Positions 24,001-39,000 of a stretch of 64,000 bases of DNA are shown piece after piece; positions within the stretch are counted from its first letter, which is position 1; each line of letters opens with the position of its first letter. Under the pieces are notes generated by a model that saw nothing but the letters and a program-made list of their open reading frames with translations, searched no databases and was not told the DNA's origin. Source of the stretch: Sceloporus undulatus (taxonomy: Eukaryota; Chordata; Lepidosauria; Squamata; Phrynosomatidae); the NCBI RefSeq assembly GCF_019175285.1, contig NC_056524.1:173276271-173340270 (forward strand), given 5' to 3'. The position numbers were made by a program, and so were the translations under genes.

Positions 24001-27000
24001 GATAGACAGGGTGGCCCAAAAGGAAGCAATGGAAAACAAGTTTATCAGACTAGCTGAACTCAAACTGACTTCAATCGAATCCTGAGCACAACATATGGCC
24101 ATTAAGGTCTACTGAAATTATGGAGGTCTATATTTATGTACAGAATTTTTGATCAGAGTTTTTAATCCACTGATGAACTGGCTGATGTGCCATTGGAAAC
24201 AGATATGGAAGAAGGATGCAAATTTAAGGTTGCCCATCCCCCGCCCAGCACCAAGCAAAATTGTTTAAGAAGGAGCAGCAAAAGAACCTATCAATATGGA
24301 CTCTGTTCAGATCACAAGAATTACACAAGACTATTTCAATGTCAAGTATTTTATGCTTCCCATTGTAAGACCTTGTAGGTACAGACCCTCAGCATCATTT
24401 CACTAGGATTTGCCCCTTTCCAAGGAATACCCAGCATCAACTGTAAGCATTTTGTTTGTGGTGAGAGGGTGTTGATACTAACTGCTCCTTTCAGGTTCCA
24501 GACCTGAAGATCATGATGGACATCTGTCTCACCCCCCACCTTCTGTGCTTTATAGCTCTGCTACAAGCATTCCCAGGGGGCTGCTCTTTAGCCACCCCTC
24601 TCCCTCCTTAGACCAAGGACTCTGGCTCCCAGGGGGTTAGTCTCACGCGGCTCTCCCCGACGTTCCCTCCAGGCAGGTTTCACCACTCTCGGAGGCTTCC
24701 CGTTGCAGGTGGGGACGCTCTGTTCCCAGTGACGTCTTCCTTTGGGTTCTCTATAAAGGGTAGGGCCTGCCAGGGAGACTCAGGTAAGTATGACTCCCTG
24801 CTGCCACCCCAAATCCCATTTCTGGCTCCTGGGAACCCCAGAGGCTCATTCCTTCTGCCCCTCTCTACTTTTGGTATGCTGTCTCCCCGCATACCCACCA
24901 TTTGAGCTCTGTTTATCTCCACACCCCACTGCTGGATGTCATCTGAAGCACTGCATTCATCAGGCCAGGCAGTCCCCAGAAGGGCACAGAGGGGACTTCC
25001 TAAAGTGGTGTATGACACAGGATGTGGGGTAGGTTGTGACTTACTCCTGCAAATCTTCATCTCTACCTCATTCCTCTCTGCCACATTCTGATGAATCTGT
25101 TACATGTGTGTTCTGAGAGGTTTTAATAAACTTTACAGGACATTTAGGCAAAATTGGGAAGTGTTACTTTTTGGGTCTGCACTTTCCAGAATCCCCTCAC
25201 CAGCAAAGAAGAGACAGGGGGATTTTGGGAGGTGCAGTCTGAACAGGTAATATTTCCTAACTCTGCCTGTAGTGCTTTCAACAGCCAGACTCTAAGACAT
25301 GCTGTGCTAGAAAACTAAATGCTTTCTAACCTACTATGGGTAGCAAGTGGAAGCCCATACAAATGTTATCAATAGGATTAGAAAGCCAAAACCTTTGAGT
25401 GTAGATTATTATAATTATTGTTAAGCTTTATTTATATAGCACTGTACATTTACATGCACCTATTTGCTTCCTAGCTGTGATTCTCTAGCTCAGGGACGTA
25501 GCCGGGGGGGGGGGGGGGTGGGGGGGGGGGCCCCCCCCCCCCCAAAAAAAGAAAGGGGGGGGCCGCTTGCCCCCCCCCCCCAACCCCCATTAAAATGGGT
25601 TTCCTTAGGTTGGCCCCCCCCCCCCTTCCTAAAATCCTAGCTACGTCCCTGTCTAGCTGCCTTTAAAGCTCAAGCCAGGCAACAGCCAGATCCTTAATAG
25701 AAAGACTTCCAGCTGGAATTGGAGAGATCAAAGATGTCATGTTAATATTTGTTGGTATTTTGAAAATGGGACATGCACTAGCCCCTTTGTGGATCCTTCA
25801 CTGCACTCAACATGTTCTTAGCTTGTGCATCAGGATTATGACTCTGAGAAATGCTAACAGCCACTGTTATCTGGCCAATTGACATAGTGTACTTTTTTCT
25901 GAGATGGAATGATAACAAATCCCTGAATGCTGCATCTGTTCACACTTGGACAAACTTTCGTATTAATATATAACTATGCTTATTTATACTTTGATTTTGA
26001 TAAAGGGGTGTTTTTTTTTGCAAAAAGAAGCTTGTCTTTCCCATTTGCTGCTTTCTGCTGCACACCTGCAGCACTGGCAAAACAGTCCCTGTACTTTTTT
26101 TATGCCTCAAGAATTGGTGAAACCATACAGTGGGGTTGCCTCCTTCCATTTCTCTTTTCTAGCTGAGAGGCTCTTTCAGTGTAACACATACATCAGTTTT
26201 TCAGCAAATACCTTCAAGAGGAATATAGCTTTTGCAAAGATATTTGATCTTTAGGATACTGTGCAGCAGAATAATTTCTCAAATTTATAAAGGCTCCAAA
26301 ACAGAGAAGTTAACCAAGGTTCTATGTTGAGGCAGCACAAAGCACTGGCAATGGGTAGCTATTCTTTCTGAATCAGAGTAGAGCAGACAGCTCAGTTTAT
26401 GAACTAACATATCCTTATTTGTGGTATGCAAGGCATTCCATTTAAAACCGGACTTCAATTCAACAGAAGCTTTTTTATCATAAACACCATCCATGTGGTC
26501 AGGAAAAATGACAAATCTACAATGGCTAAGGACCATGAAGTTGTTAAGGTTGTCTTTTCCAGATCTTCAATCCACAAATCCCTACCAAAACACACTACAT
26601 TTTGGGGTACAGAGTCTGTTTGAGTTGCCTAAATCTAATTTCATAGCATTAGTACCAGTCCAAATTCTGACATAGGTCATTATCGAACTGAGGGTAGTAG
26701 AACTTTTTAATATGTCTATCTACAATTTCAAGTGATATAGTCCAAGAAAAGTTTCACCAACTCATCTGGCTTTTGTGCTCAATAATTTCTTTAGAACTAG
26801 CTCAGACACTGCAATGCCTATACAGTCATTTCCTATAACCTGCTCCCCTTGTTGGCCTGAGATTTAACTAAAAGAAGCAGATCGGATCAATTCCCGCTGG
26901 CTGACTGCAGAGCCTTGGAATTGCATTTGGGGATCAAAAAAACAATAGGTGGAGTGCAAGAAGTGTGAGATAAGCCCTTCCAATTTTCTTCTGCCAGGTA

Positions 27001-30000
27001 GGCTCCTTTCAATCTACTTTTGTCCACAAAAGCAGAAAAAGAACCCAGGCAATTGATTTATGATTAAATGTAAACTTCAATTGTTCGTTGTTTGGGGAAA
27101 TGATTTGTTACTGTTACTTATTGCAATGTTATTTTTAATTACTTCTTAGGGGTGGATCCCCTAAAACTGATAAGAGTATGGCATAATATTACTGTCAAAA
27201 CGCCTCTTAAAATGTCTTAAGGTGTTTTAAAAGAAACTTTAAAAGCAAATAGAAAATACTTCTAGTTACATCAGTAAAGAAACTTGCAGCATTACCTCTG
27301 TAATGCAAACTTCACTGGGTTCCCGTTGACAGACAAAAAATCAGGCTGTTACCTCCTTACATCCAAGCTCTGGACAGAAGGAACTAACTAGCAACTGTCC
27401 AATCCTTTCTTTTAAGCCAAGGCCACATGATATCACAAACAGAGCACAGGCGCATTGCTGACAACAGAGCTTAAGAGCAACTCGTTCCAAATGACACAAG
27501 CAAGAGAGAGCCTAGTCCCATGCTATCAAGAATACAACCTCTACTCAGCAACATACACACACCCCTCCACATCTCTAGTCAATTTAAGCCACAGGAAAAA
27601 GCCTTCCTGGGCTGATGATGCAGTCAGCATCTTCAGAAGTGTGGAAGGCCACTTGATCCTTATCCCTGTGGTATAAGAAGGGAAGCCAACAGCATTCTAT
27701 TTAAATGATCCTCCCATGGGAAGAAACGAAGGGATTTTCCTTCCCTATCGCTTGAACACACAGAGAAACAAATCCTACTTCAACTAGCCTAATGGGAATT
27801 CATCTCACTCAGGAAGGCCATTTTCAGCTGCACATGAGATACACAACTGATGCTAGTTTACAGCTATTTCAAGGAAGATCAGACATATTAAAGGCAAGTA
27901 CATTGGGTCACAACAATTTTCATTTTTGGGTCAGATTGGACAGAAGAGAAAGGAAACATCCTTAGAACAAGAAACTTTCCCCAAGACTACTACTAAATAT
28001 CTTTTCCAAGGGTTTCAGGAAATCCCATTTCTGATGACATTTTTTGCTAAAAAAAATCCAACACAGAGAACATATTAGCACAAATTACCATTTTTAAGCT
28101 TAGATGTTTCAGCTGGCATGCATCCACTAAGGGCCTGTATGCATGGTCCAAAAGGCCCATGCTCCCCCTGGCTTTGTGTCTTCCTATCCAGGTGACACAA
28201 GCCATTAGCCCCAGGCCAGGATCAGGCAGACCGTTCATGGATCTGGCCCGATCCCAGTCCAAAGGGACCTTAACCCAGTCTTAAGAGACCAGCTGTTTGC
28301 TGCAGAGTTTGTGACATTCAGCAGACCAGGTGGCCCCACATGCTCGGTACCTGCCTCCACCATCATGTCTGCTGAGAAGACCCGGTCACAGCCTGTGACG
28401 TCAGATGGAGGATGTAGGATTGGGGGGGCGGGGGGGGGGCTGGCCATGTAAATGTACCCAGGCACTCTGTTCCCACCCTTACAGGCTGCAACGGGGCTCT
28501 GCTCAGCAGACGCAATGGCAGAGGTAGGCACAGGGTGCATGGTGGTAGTGGGTCTGTGGCACAGGTGGATGTGTAAGCATCCACCTGTCACTGTGCCAGC
28601 CCAAGGACTGACCTGGGTCAGGATAGCACAAGACTTGGCCCATGCTATCCTGCCCATCTGCTGAGGGCCTAAGATGGGCAAGCATATTTATGTGGGTTTA
28701 CCCTACAGATACTTCCACTCTGGCACAAGAACAATGGGGGAAGCCAACCAAGTGGGACCCCATTCACCTTCCACCCTTCCACCACAACTATACTTAAATG
28801 ACAAGCTTACTAGAAGGAAAGCCTCCACCAAAAAACATATTGAAGAGATCCTCAGGAGAAATGTCAGCCTCAAATCCTCGGTTGAAATCTGTAGGGCTGT
28901 GCCCATGCCGCGTGGGACTGGTTTTTGCATCTCCAAACTGGTCATACTGCTTCCTCTTCTCTGGGTTGCTCAATACTGCATATGCGTTACCAATGGCTAA
29001 AATGTAAGAAAAGAAGAAAATTGTTATGATTCTTCCCACTGGCAAAATATAACATAATGGAAGCATCTTAAGATGTAGGCTCAAGTCTATGAAAGCTCAT
29101 GCTACCAACTTCTTTCTTCTAGTTAGTCTCAAGGGTGCTACAAGATCCCTTTGCACAATGGAGGGGGCCCCCATTCATCCCTCTGCAGACACAAACATCT
29201 TTTAGACTATGACCGCCAACTACAATACAGGAATGCTAGGTAGATATGTCTTACAGAGTTGCTGGAAAAATTAGTGACATAACACATACAAAATATGTTG
29301 GCCATTCAGTAATATGGCATCTGAATACTGAGTTATAATTGAAACAGTTCTCCAACTTGCTTTCTTATAGGCGCAGTACAGACGGCGCAGAAGCGCCATG
29401 CTGGGCCAAAAATAGGGCTGGGGAGCGTGCAGCAACCGCACGCTTCCCAGCCCTACTACATATGGAGGGCACCATCTTGGCATGGCACCGTCCATATGCA
29501 GCATGCGATGATGCCGTCATGCATGCACCATGTCCAAATGGACCGGTGCGCGCCTGACGTAATCGAGTCCCTGGAGGGTACTTAGGATGCCTTATTTGTG
29601 GCGCAAGAAGGCCCTTAGATTGGCTTCAACCTTTTGCATGGTACATTTTCAATCCAAATTTGGGTCTTTTGCAGATAACTTTTATTTTATTTCCTCTTCT
29701 ACCCTTCCTTCGACACAAAGGGTGGGTAACCAATACCCTGCTAGATACTCTTAGGCTGAAACTCTCAACAACTTTAGTCAATTTAGCTAATGGTGAGAGC
29801 TGATGGAACTTTCAACCCAAAAGCATCAGGGGGGCCACAAGTATCCCGTCTCTGAAGTACAGTTGCCCCCCCAAGTCTGTGGACTTGAAACCCACGGACA
29901 TGAAAATCTGCGAAGGGGCAACCGCCATTAATGTTAATGGGGCACGCACCCATGACGTGTGCCCCGCATGCACGTGCCTCACTCAGGCCTACAGAGCTTG

Positions 30001-33000
30001 AATATGCACAAGATTTGGAACTTGCGGGAGGTTTCGGAATGGATCCCCCATGACTTCCAAGGGACGACTATAATACTTTTCTGTTTAACTACTAACCAGA
30101 TCAAGACATAATTATCCACTGATTATTTTTCTTTGAAAAAAAAAAACCCAAACAATAAACTGCTGTATGCTATCACATCTGCAAAAATGAGGTACAATTC
30201 AGGTAAGGAAATGGAGAGTAAAGGTTCTACAAGGGCCCAGAGGCTACGTGAAGCAAACCTGTCAGTATGGAAAAGTACCCAAACCAAGTCCAGTCACTGT
30301 TCTCAGCACCTCTCTCTGTCATCACATTCGGTCTGCCTTGGTTGCTGTTTAATCACTAGTACAAATTGTATTTCTTTTTTCTTCTATCTGACGTCTTGAT
30401 TTCCCAACTTCATTCTCTCTCCTTACAGGAAACTGTCCTTGACTCTATGTTCCTCTCTGTACTTCTCAGATATTTAGGACTGAATGACACTTTTTTGATT
30501 AAATAGCAGACACAACACTAACAATCTCACTACCATTTAATATAACTTGATTATTGACCTGAATCTGCAGTGTGCTATGGGCTAACAATGAGAACAAAAA
30601 AAAAATCATATTTTTTTTTCCTAATGCAATTCCATGAAAGTCTACAAGAAAGCAAGCCCCACTAAGTTCAGTGGGATTTACTCTCAGGCAACTGCCCTAA
30701 GATCACTGTCTTAGTTTAAGGCCAAAACTAATGAGAAATACATTTAAACAACTGTATTAATCCCACGTCTAGTCTGAACACTTTATTTATTTATTTACAT
30801 AAGGTATACCCCCACCTTTCCCCTCAAATGAGACCCACTGTTAGAAGGGCTCCAATTCTATTATTTTTAAATATATAGTCCATCTTTCAATTCCACTTTT
30901 ATTGGAAAGAGGTAGTCTTAAGTGTGAGTCAGACTTTTGGAATAGGGTTTTCTATATTTCTTTTAAAGCAATCATACTGCAAAGTGATTGGATTTACCAA
31001 AATTGTCTGTAGTATGTTCCTATTTGGTTTTATTGACCACCAGTGGTTCTACAGCTGGAAAAGCAATTCTTGTTTCCTTACCAACTTACGCCAAAAAAAC
31101 CAGAGAAACATGACTGGTTAAAATAAGGTCTGAGGCAGAAATGTCACACTTATCAGCTGTCACTGAGAAATGGAACACTAAAGGATCAGCTTACGTAAAT
31201 GGCAGAAAAATATTAACCAAGTAGTTTAAACAGATTCTCTCTCTCTCTCTCTCTCCCCACTCTCAAAAGCCAAAGAAATGAACTGTAGTGGGCATGTGGC
31301 TCCTAACATGGAAAAGATAAAGGGAGCATTGAAACGTGCTAGTATGAAGATAGCCCCATGAGAGATGGCCCTCTCTTGAAGAAGATAAGTGCTACTTGCT
31401 TTGTGCCCCCAGTTGTGACATGCAGCACTTGGTAAAGCCCTCAGCAAATATAATAATATAAAGTCTACAGGTGAAGAAACCTACCTTTTGCCACTTTGAA
31501 ACCAATTAGAAACCTGATCAAAGCTGGTTGTCTATACAAGTGCAGTATTAATCAAATCCTAACCCACGGCATCAGATCATTTTTGAAAAGAGGACTGACA
31601 GTCAAGAGATTTGTTCAAGTGAATGACTAGGGGAAGGGAGGGAAGATGGATGAGATTTTAGGAAGTTTTTAAAGTATGACTTGTATTATTATACTGTATG
31701 TATTATAATTTTAATAAAATAGTAATTATTTTAAGAAAAGAAAAGAAGATCCTTTTTTCTTTAATTGTAAAAGGCCTGGATTTAGGGCCCAAAAAGAACT
31801 CAACAGACCCACTGCAGTGCTCGTCATGCATTTTGTGTTTGGAAAATTTGTATACTTTCTCTCTCATTCTCTCTGTGTATGTCATACATATCCTGTATTT
31901 CCTCCTGGGGCCTCAATGTAGCATCATCCAAACTCTCTTCCTGCTTATACTGTACTCACAATATCTCTGTGAGGAATATTAGCCTGAGACGCAGCGACTG
32001 GCCAAAGGTCGCCCAGTGAGTTTCATGGATGACTGGGGATTTGAACCTGGGTTAGGTTGCAATCTGATTACTACACTAAGAAATCTGATACAGTTTTCTA
32101 ATTCCATATAATTGATCCTTAGCTATTTTACTTAAATAACTTTTCTGATCCTCCTCCTCCTCCTTATACTTTATTAAAATACAGTAGTTCCTATTCTGGA
32201 AATTGTTACAGTTGGCCCTTCTTATACACAGATTTTTTTATACACGGATTCAAGCATCCACGGTTTGAAAATGTTCACAAAAAGTATACATTTCAAATAT
32301 CAAACCTTGATTTTCCATTTTTTATAAGGGACACCATTTTGCTCTGCCATTATATTTAAATGGACCTGAGCATCCACAGATTTTGTTATTCTTGGGGGAT
32401 TTTGGAATCAATACCCAGGATATAACAAGAGTCCACTGTAGTTTTTTCCTCAGTGAAACCATATTTAGCTCAGATCAGTGATGGCGAACCTATGGCACGC
32501 GTGCCAGAGGTGGCACTCAGAGCCCTCTCTGTGGGCACACATGATGTTGCCCTAGCACAGAGTTTGCCAGAGTTTCTTACTAGAAAGCCAGAGTGACATG
32601 GCACTTTGCAATAAATAAGTGGGGTCTGGTTGCAGTTTGGGCACTCGGTCTGTAAAAGGTTCACCATCACTGGCTCAGTTTATAAATAAAGATAGGAAGT
32701 TCTGGTTTTGGTTTAACACTGTGTTAGAACGAAACCAAACATTATTTTTCAATTGCAATCTGTAGTAATAAAAAAGCTATTTATACAGACAAGTAGTTCT
32801 TCTTCCTTAAAATGCAGGTACAAATGTAATTCTCTCCCACCAAAGTCAAGAGGGCAGAATGCATTGCAATCCCATGCATGGCTTATCAGAAGTGATGCCC
32901 ATTCTGTTTAGTGGGGCTTGCATCCTAGTAAGTATGTTCCAGGCTGCACCTTACAGAGCAATCTGGTACATGTCCGCTTAGAAGGAAGTCACACTGATTT

Positions 33001-36000
33001 TAATGGGGTAAGTGGGTATAGCATTGCAATGTTACAAGGACCAACTGTTGGACTATAATTGATTCAGTGCTTAAGGAAGTACACTAGGTTCTCTGAGAAT
33101 GAGCACAAAGTGCTGCTTATCACCTTTGCACCCCTAACCTAAACAGCTTAGAGACCAAATATCCAAAGAAGAATCTGCTCCCATGCCATTCTATATATTC
33201 ATGAAGATTTTCAGAAGAGGGCTGGCTACAGACGCAACCAATGACCAAAATACACTATGCATTTACACAAGGAGAGGATTTTCACAGTAATGGTACCATG
33301 ATTTTCTAATTTCAAAATATATACAACTGGCACCAACTCCCCCCTCCCCCCGGATATTAAATTAAAATCTCTCTCTCTGCTCAGGCATTTTCTTTTTTTT
33401 TTAAAAAAACCTTCATTTTACAGTTAAAACATTGAGGTTTTTAACTGAGTGTTGTGTTTTTATCTGCTGGTTGAAGAGGTTTTATTCCTTTAAATCCATA
33501 ATTGCGGATTTCATTTTGTATTTCTCATTTTAAAATCGTACACACAATCTCAAGGATTTATACATTTTAATGAATCTGAATAATCTCCTGTACTTGAAAA
33601 GTATATAACTTGTTTGGTAAACTCACCTTTCTTGTGCACACTTTCCATGGTTCTTTGATTTGTTTTACATTATTGAAGACTATAGTCCAAACCACACTGC
33701 AGAAATAATCCAGTTTGAGACCACTTTAATTGCCCTGGTTTAGTGCTAGGAAATCCTGAGAATTAAAGTTTGCTGTGGCACCAGAGCTCTCTGACAGAGA
33801 AGGCTAAACATCTCGCAAAATTACAGTTCCCAGACTTCCCTAGCATTGAGCCAGGGCTATTAGAGACTCAAACTGGATTATTTCTGAAGTTTGTTTTGGA
33901 CTTACTGTTTTCCTTCCTCTTTTCATTCTCCATGCCCACCATTTTAATGGGAGGGAAAATAACATCACAAGCTCAAGGATTGGAACATTTCTCCCACTCC
34001 TTGTCTACATGTATCAGGAAAAAGGGAAGCCCAGTGAATCCAAGACCTTCTCCACCCCAATATGTCCGTTTTTGACTCTCCATCAGAACTGGCACAAAGA
34101 CAGTAAGAGAGCAAGGGTGCAGAATGAGCATTTCATCCCCACAATAAGGAAGCCTACAGCATACTTTTGCCATTTTTGTTCAACCCTTTCCCTGCCAACA
34201 GTTGTGCTAATTAGTGTTCCTTCTTGCTAAGTACAGATATATAATGGATAAAGTTTATAGGTGCACAAGAAATAGATTTTAACCAGTTCTGTGTGAGGTG
34301 GTTCCCATACTATGGCTCTATTCTGTATCATCAACTGTAAGATTTAGCAGAAGAGTCCCTCCAACAGATTAATGAATGAGACAAATAGTCTCTCTGTACA
34401 CACACACAAACAAACCTGGATTTTTTCAACTGTTTACGGTGACAATAGGAAACACATTACCACCATTTCTTCTCCAGTACTTAAATGCAACACCTCTTCC
34501 ATACCAAAGCACCATTTTCGCCATAACAAGAACTGTATTTTACCTTTAAAGGCCTCTGTAGCACCTGGTGCATGATTCTTGTCAGGGTGAAATTTTAGTG
34601 CTAATTTCCGGTACGCCTTCTTCAGGTCCTCATCAGAGGAGTCTCTACTCACACCCAGAATTTCATAGTAGTCTTTACACTGTTTCACCCTAAAGGTTAA
34701 AGAGATGAGCAGATAAAAACCATTAACTGTATGCAGATTATGTTATATAGCTTCACCTTCCATTTCATCCAAAATAAAACTTAGAATGATGTTGCCTTCT
34801 AGTTTTCTTTCCTTAAAGGATTCATTACTACAGTGTCACAAACCAGGGCATCAATTCAGTTTTTCTCTCCTGTCAAGGATACAGTCACCCAGTTTAACAA
34901 TCTGCTACTTACATTATGCAAGCAATGATTTATATCCTTGAGCCTTCAAACATTACTATCTCACTAAGGTTACAAGGGAGAAAAACACAGAGCTGTGTGC
35001 ATGCAGCTTGCTCATTTATGCTTAAGGTTTGGAATCAGTTTCTGAAGCGTTTGAACCTGGGCCTCTTTGTTTATTTTTCTATTTTCCAAGCTCACTGGCA
35101 GCCATTCATTAGTATATGGCATAACTGAATATTACATTTAGGACTGCTTATGCCATTATATTTCCACCTTCTATGTATGGTTGTGAAATCTGGACAGTGA
35201 AGAAAGCTGAGAGGAAGAAAATCAACTCATCTGAAATGTGGATTTGAAGAAGAGTTCTATGGATATTGTGGACTGTGAAAAAGACAACCGAATGGATCCC
35301 AGAGCAAATAATGCCTGAACACTTCCTAGAACTGAATATTAAATTAAAGACTGTTTAGATGACGAAACAGAGACTATTGTACTTTGGAAACATCATGAGA
35401 AGACATGACTCACTAGAAAAGACAGTAACACTAAATATGGCAGAAGGAAATAGGAAAAGAGGAAGACTGCATTACAAATGGATGGATTCAATATAGGAAG
35501 CCACAGCCCTGAGTCTGCAATACCTGAACTGAGCGATTGAAGAAAGGGTAACTTGGTGGTCTTTTATTCGTAGGTCAAAATACACTTGACAGCAGTTAAG
35601 AACATCACAGTAATCTCACACAGGGCTGCACAGATAGGGCCCCTTGTCATATGTGTTAGTGATGTAGATGTAGGATCTACTAACACCAGCATTCCAAGAA
35701 GCCCAGCACAAAGCATCTCTAATTTCCCTCCAAAATCAAAGAGAAGCTGCTGCATTTAGAAACTGCCTGTCCATTGCTGAGAAGAAAGTCTCTTGTCTCT
35801 CTTCTAAGCCAGGCATATAAATCTCCATATATTTTGTTGTTGATGATTTTACCATGTTTCTCCTTCCTGTGAGAAAGTTGCTGAAAACTAGTTTTCAAAG
35901 ACTGTTCACAGTTAGGGAACCTATTCTGTTAAGGGGGGGGGAGGCTGCAGAGAATAAATGCATGTCAGGATCTGCAGAAACGGTATTCAGAGGCCACATG

Positions 36001-39000
36001 TAGCTCGCAAACCATACATTCCCCACTCCTGGCTATAAAGTCTCACCAGTGTCACAGTACAGTGGTACCCCGGGTTACGAAATTAATTCGTTCCGCGGCT
36101 AATTTCGCAACCCGAAATACCTTCGTAAGCCGAATTCCCATAGGCGCTAATGGAAAAATAGCTCTCTGCTGCCCTCCGGTGGCGGAAAATAGCGCCGCGG
36201 TTTTTTCGTAACCCGAAGAAACCTTCGTAAGCCGAAGCAATAAATCCCTATGGGATTTTTTCGTATCCCGAAAAATTCGTAACCCGGCGCATTCGTATCC
36301 CGGGGTACCACTGTACTTTGAAGATCAGAATCTACCCAATGAAAATGCTGTCCTCAAGTGGCATACACCTGCATTACATTAAAGTAAAAGTTTTAGGAAA
36401 TGTTTTGACTACATCCTGAACACAATCTGATATATGCTGAATTAGCTCCAGAATCCAGTTCAAAAAGACCCTAAGAATATCATTTCATATGAAGAAGTGG
36501 TCAGTTCACCCCAAAAATAACTAGCATTTAACAAAGCTAAGAGTAGGTTGTCATTCACGTGATAGCAAAAAAAAATTAACCATGGTAACAATGCAAATCT
36601 ATACCTGTCTACTCAATACAAGACTCACTGATTTCAATAAGAACTGATTGCAACATGATGTTTCAAAAATGTCCTTCCTGTTATTTGATTCCCCTCCCCC
36701 ATCACAGTGAAATTTAAGGTAAAAAATTACTATTTTCAATTAACGGCATTTTTTTCCATTCTAGACTAGTCTATATGAGAAACATTCTTCAAATGCAATA
36801 AAATAATGGCATGCAAAATTTAGTGCACCTATCTTTATATGTACTTTTTTTGGAAAGGAAGCACCAATTTTTATTCAGATTTCTGAGATTAAATACATAG
36901 CTCCCCAACCCTGGATATTCAGTATTACAGTCTACATGCAAAGGCACAAGAGGCAATTCTAGTCTTGAATCTAAAGGGTCTGACTCTAATCATTGCCTGA
37001 AGGAAGACCTTCTAGGAATCATGTCCAACACTACAGAAAGAACAGAGTGCACGTGGATTACATAATGTGTACTGAAATGCTCCAAAAGATTAGCAATTAA
37101 TCCCCATAATAGGGCACAAAAAACCAGAGATTTGGGGTTTTGATCTTCTAGCTTGCTTGAATTCTAGATGCATGAGCTATTTCTAACACAATCAACATGC
37201 CAATAGTCCCACAGATAAAACATTCTCTCACAGGGAATGTCCATTCACAAAACCTTTCTGGATACGCGCTCTCCCCAGGTACTAAGATCACCCGATGGGG
37301 CTCTACATCCAAACGCTACTGTTATTGAATGTCTGATGGTTGGCCTTCCAAGGGATAGGACTTTTTACTGGTAGCACCCTTATTATGCAACCCCTTCTGC
37401 AGAAAAAGACTTTTACTGTACTGTACTGGTGTTTTTAAAAAAATAATAAGAAAACTGTTCTCTTCTAACCAATTATTGCAAAGCAATTATCTAAACAATT
37501 AGAAAAGCTAGTTTGAAAATATTGCTTAATAAGATTGTCTCATAATATTCTTCTTATTTTAAATCTTGTGCTAGGACCAAAAAACACTTGCATTGTGGCA
37601 GTTGTGGAATATTTTTTGAACCCAGTAAGTTCCAGGGTACTATGCAGGTATGATGTTCCATGTCCAGAATCCATGTGTTCCAAACATTAAAGTTAGAAAT
37701 AAGAATGAAAATGATATTGAATCTGATAAAACAAAACTAACATTTCTTTCTATGTGTTGAATCAGATAAAACAAACTAACATTTCTTTTTCTTGACCTGA
37801 ATAATTTCCAGTGTCCATGGAAGAAATTTTGGTCTCTACTTAATGGAGCCAATGTAGTGAAAATATCACCTCCTGCTTTGCCCCATCACAGGCTGCATAG
37901 TTTTTGTCCCAATATGTAATAAAACAGACCTTTGGTATCCTCTGGGTTTGGTTCCGGACCTGCCTTTAGATACCAAAATCCATGGATCTGATATCCCCTT
38001 ATATATATGGCATAGTAAAATGTGGTCCGTTATAAAAAACACCAAAAACAATGTTTGTTTTTTGGGTGTGTGTGTGTGGTGTGTGTGTTTGTGTGTGTGT
38101 GTGTATTTCCCCTTCCCAAGTTATGGATGTTGAATCTGTGGTTGGTTGAATCCATGAAAACAGGGGGCCCTACTGTATACTGGCTGAGACATATATATCC
38201 CAATGACAAAAACAATCATATGTTGGGGTGTTTTTCATCTCAGCATGTCCAATCTTTGTGGATTTTATTCCAGAGTCTCTCCCTTGGGAAATAAAATACA
38301 GTTGGCTCTCCGCATCTGCGGACTTGCCAACCATGGTTCAACGCGTCTTGTGGATGGAAGCCTCCATTTCCCCAATGGTGGCACGTATACATGCCCACGT
38401 CACTATTAGGGACAAACCCCTTGTCCCATGGCAGCCCATACATGGGAATGCATCGCCGCTAAGTTCGCGCTGCCCACAATGGCAGTGTGGCTGTGTGCAA
38501 TGCACCACCATAGGACAATAGGGGCTGTCCTTCATGGTGCACAGCCACATGCACACGCTGCCACTGGAAACAATGTGAGCTTGAGCACCCACAGACTTTC
38601 GTGTCTGTTTAGGGGGAAAGGTTTGGAACAGATTCCTCACAGATACCAAGGCTCACTGTAACATGAGGGGGAGTCACTGTGTGTTTGGGCCTGCATACTT
38701 TATTTCTGATGTACATACAGAATCAGCTCTAGTGTTAACTAATATATGTCACAACAAATATATATATGGAAAATAAAACAAAATGGTGGCCCAGCAGACT
38801 GGAAATTAATTACATCCCTAGCCACAAAAAGGAAACACAAAGACTGCAACAACTATAGGACTTAGCATTAATTTCCAGCACAGCTAAATTATGCTAAAAA
38901 TCCTGCAACATGCGCCCGTTACAGACAGGCCAAATAAAGCTGCTTTGGGTCACTTGGAGGTATGCTGTTTAAATGACCACACAATCTTAAGTGGCTAGAG

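Larger units (their letters stand above)
23804..28810 (-). other. DNAJB12 intron 4
   Basis: Mostly plain intron. It holds a GC-richer block at about 24580-25080 with a plus-strand TATA-like word and consensus donor, a poly-G/poly-C palindromic element at 25491-25651, and a non-autonomous DNA-transposon piece at 28131-28260. Nothing is recognised in 25660-28130. Confidence 0.7.
28997..34543 (-). other. DNAJB12 intron 3
   Basis: Carries several small DNA transposons (29371-29620, 29858-30072, 32207-32440, 32476-32672, 33684-33901), a SINE piece (31948-32080) and a (TC)n run at 31234-31258. Stretches 30075-31230 and 32680-33680 have no feature I can name. Confidence 0.7.
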
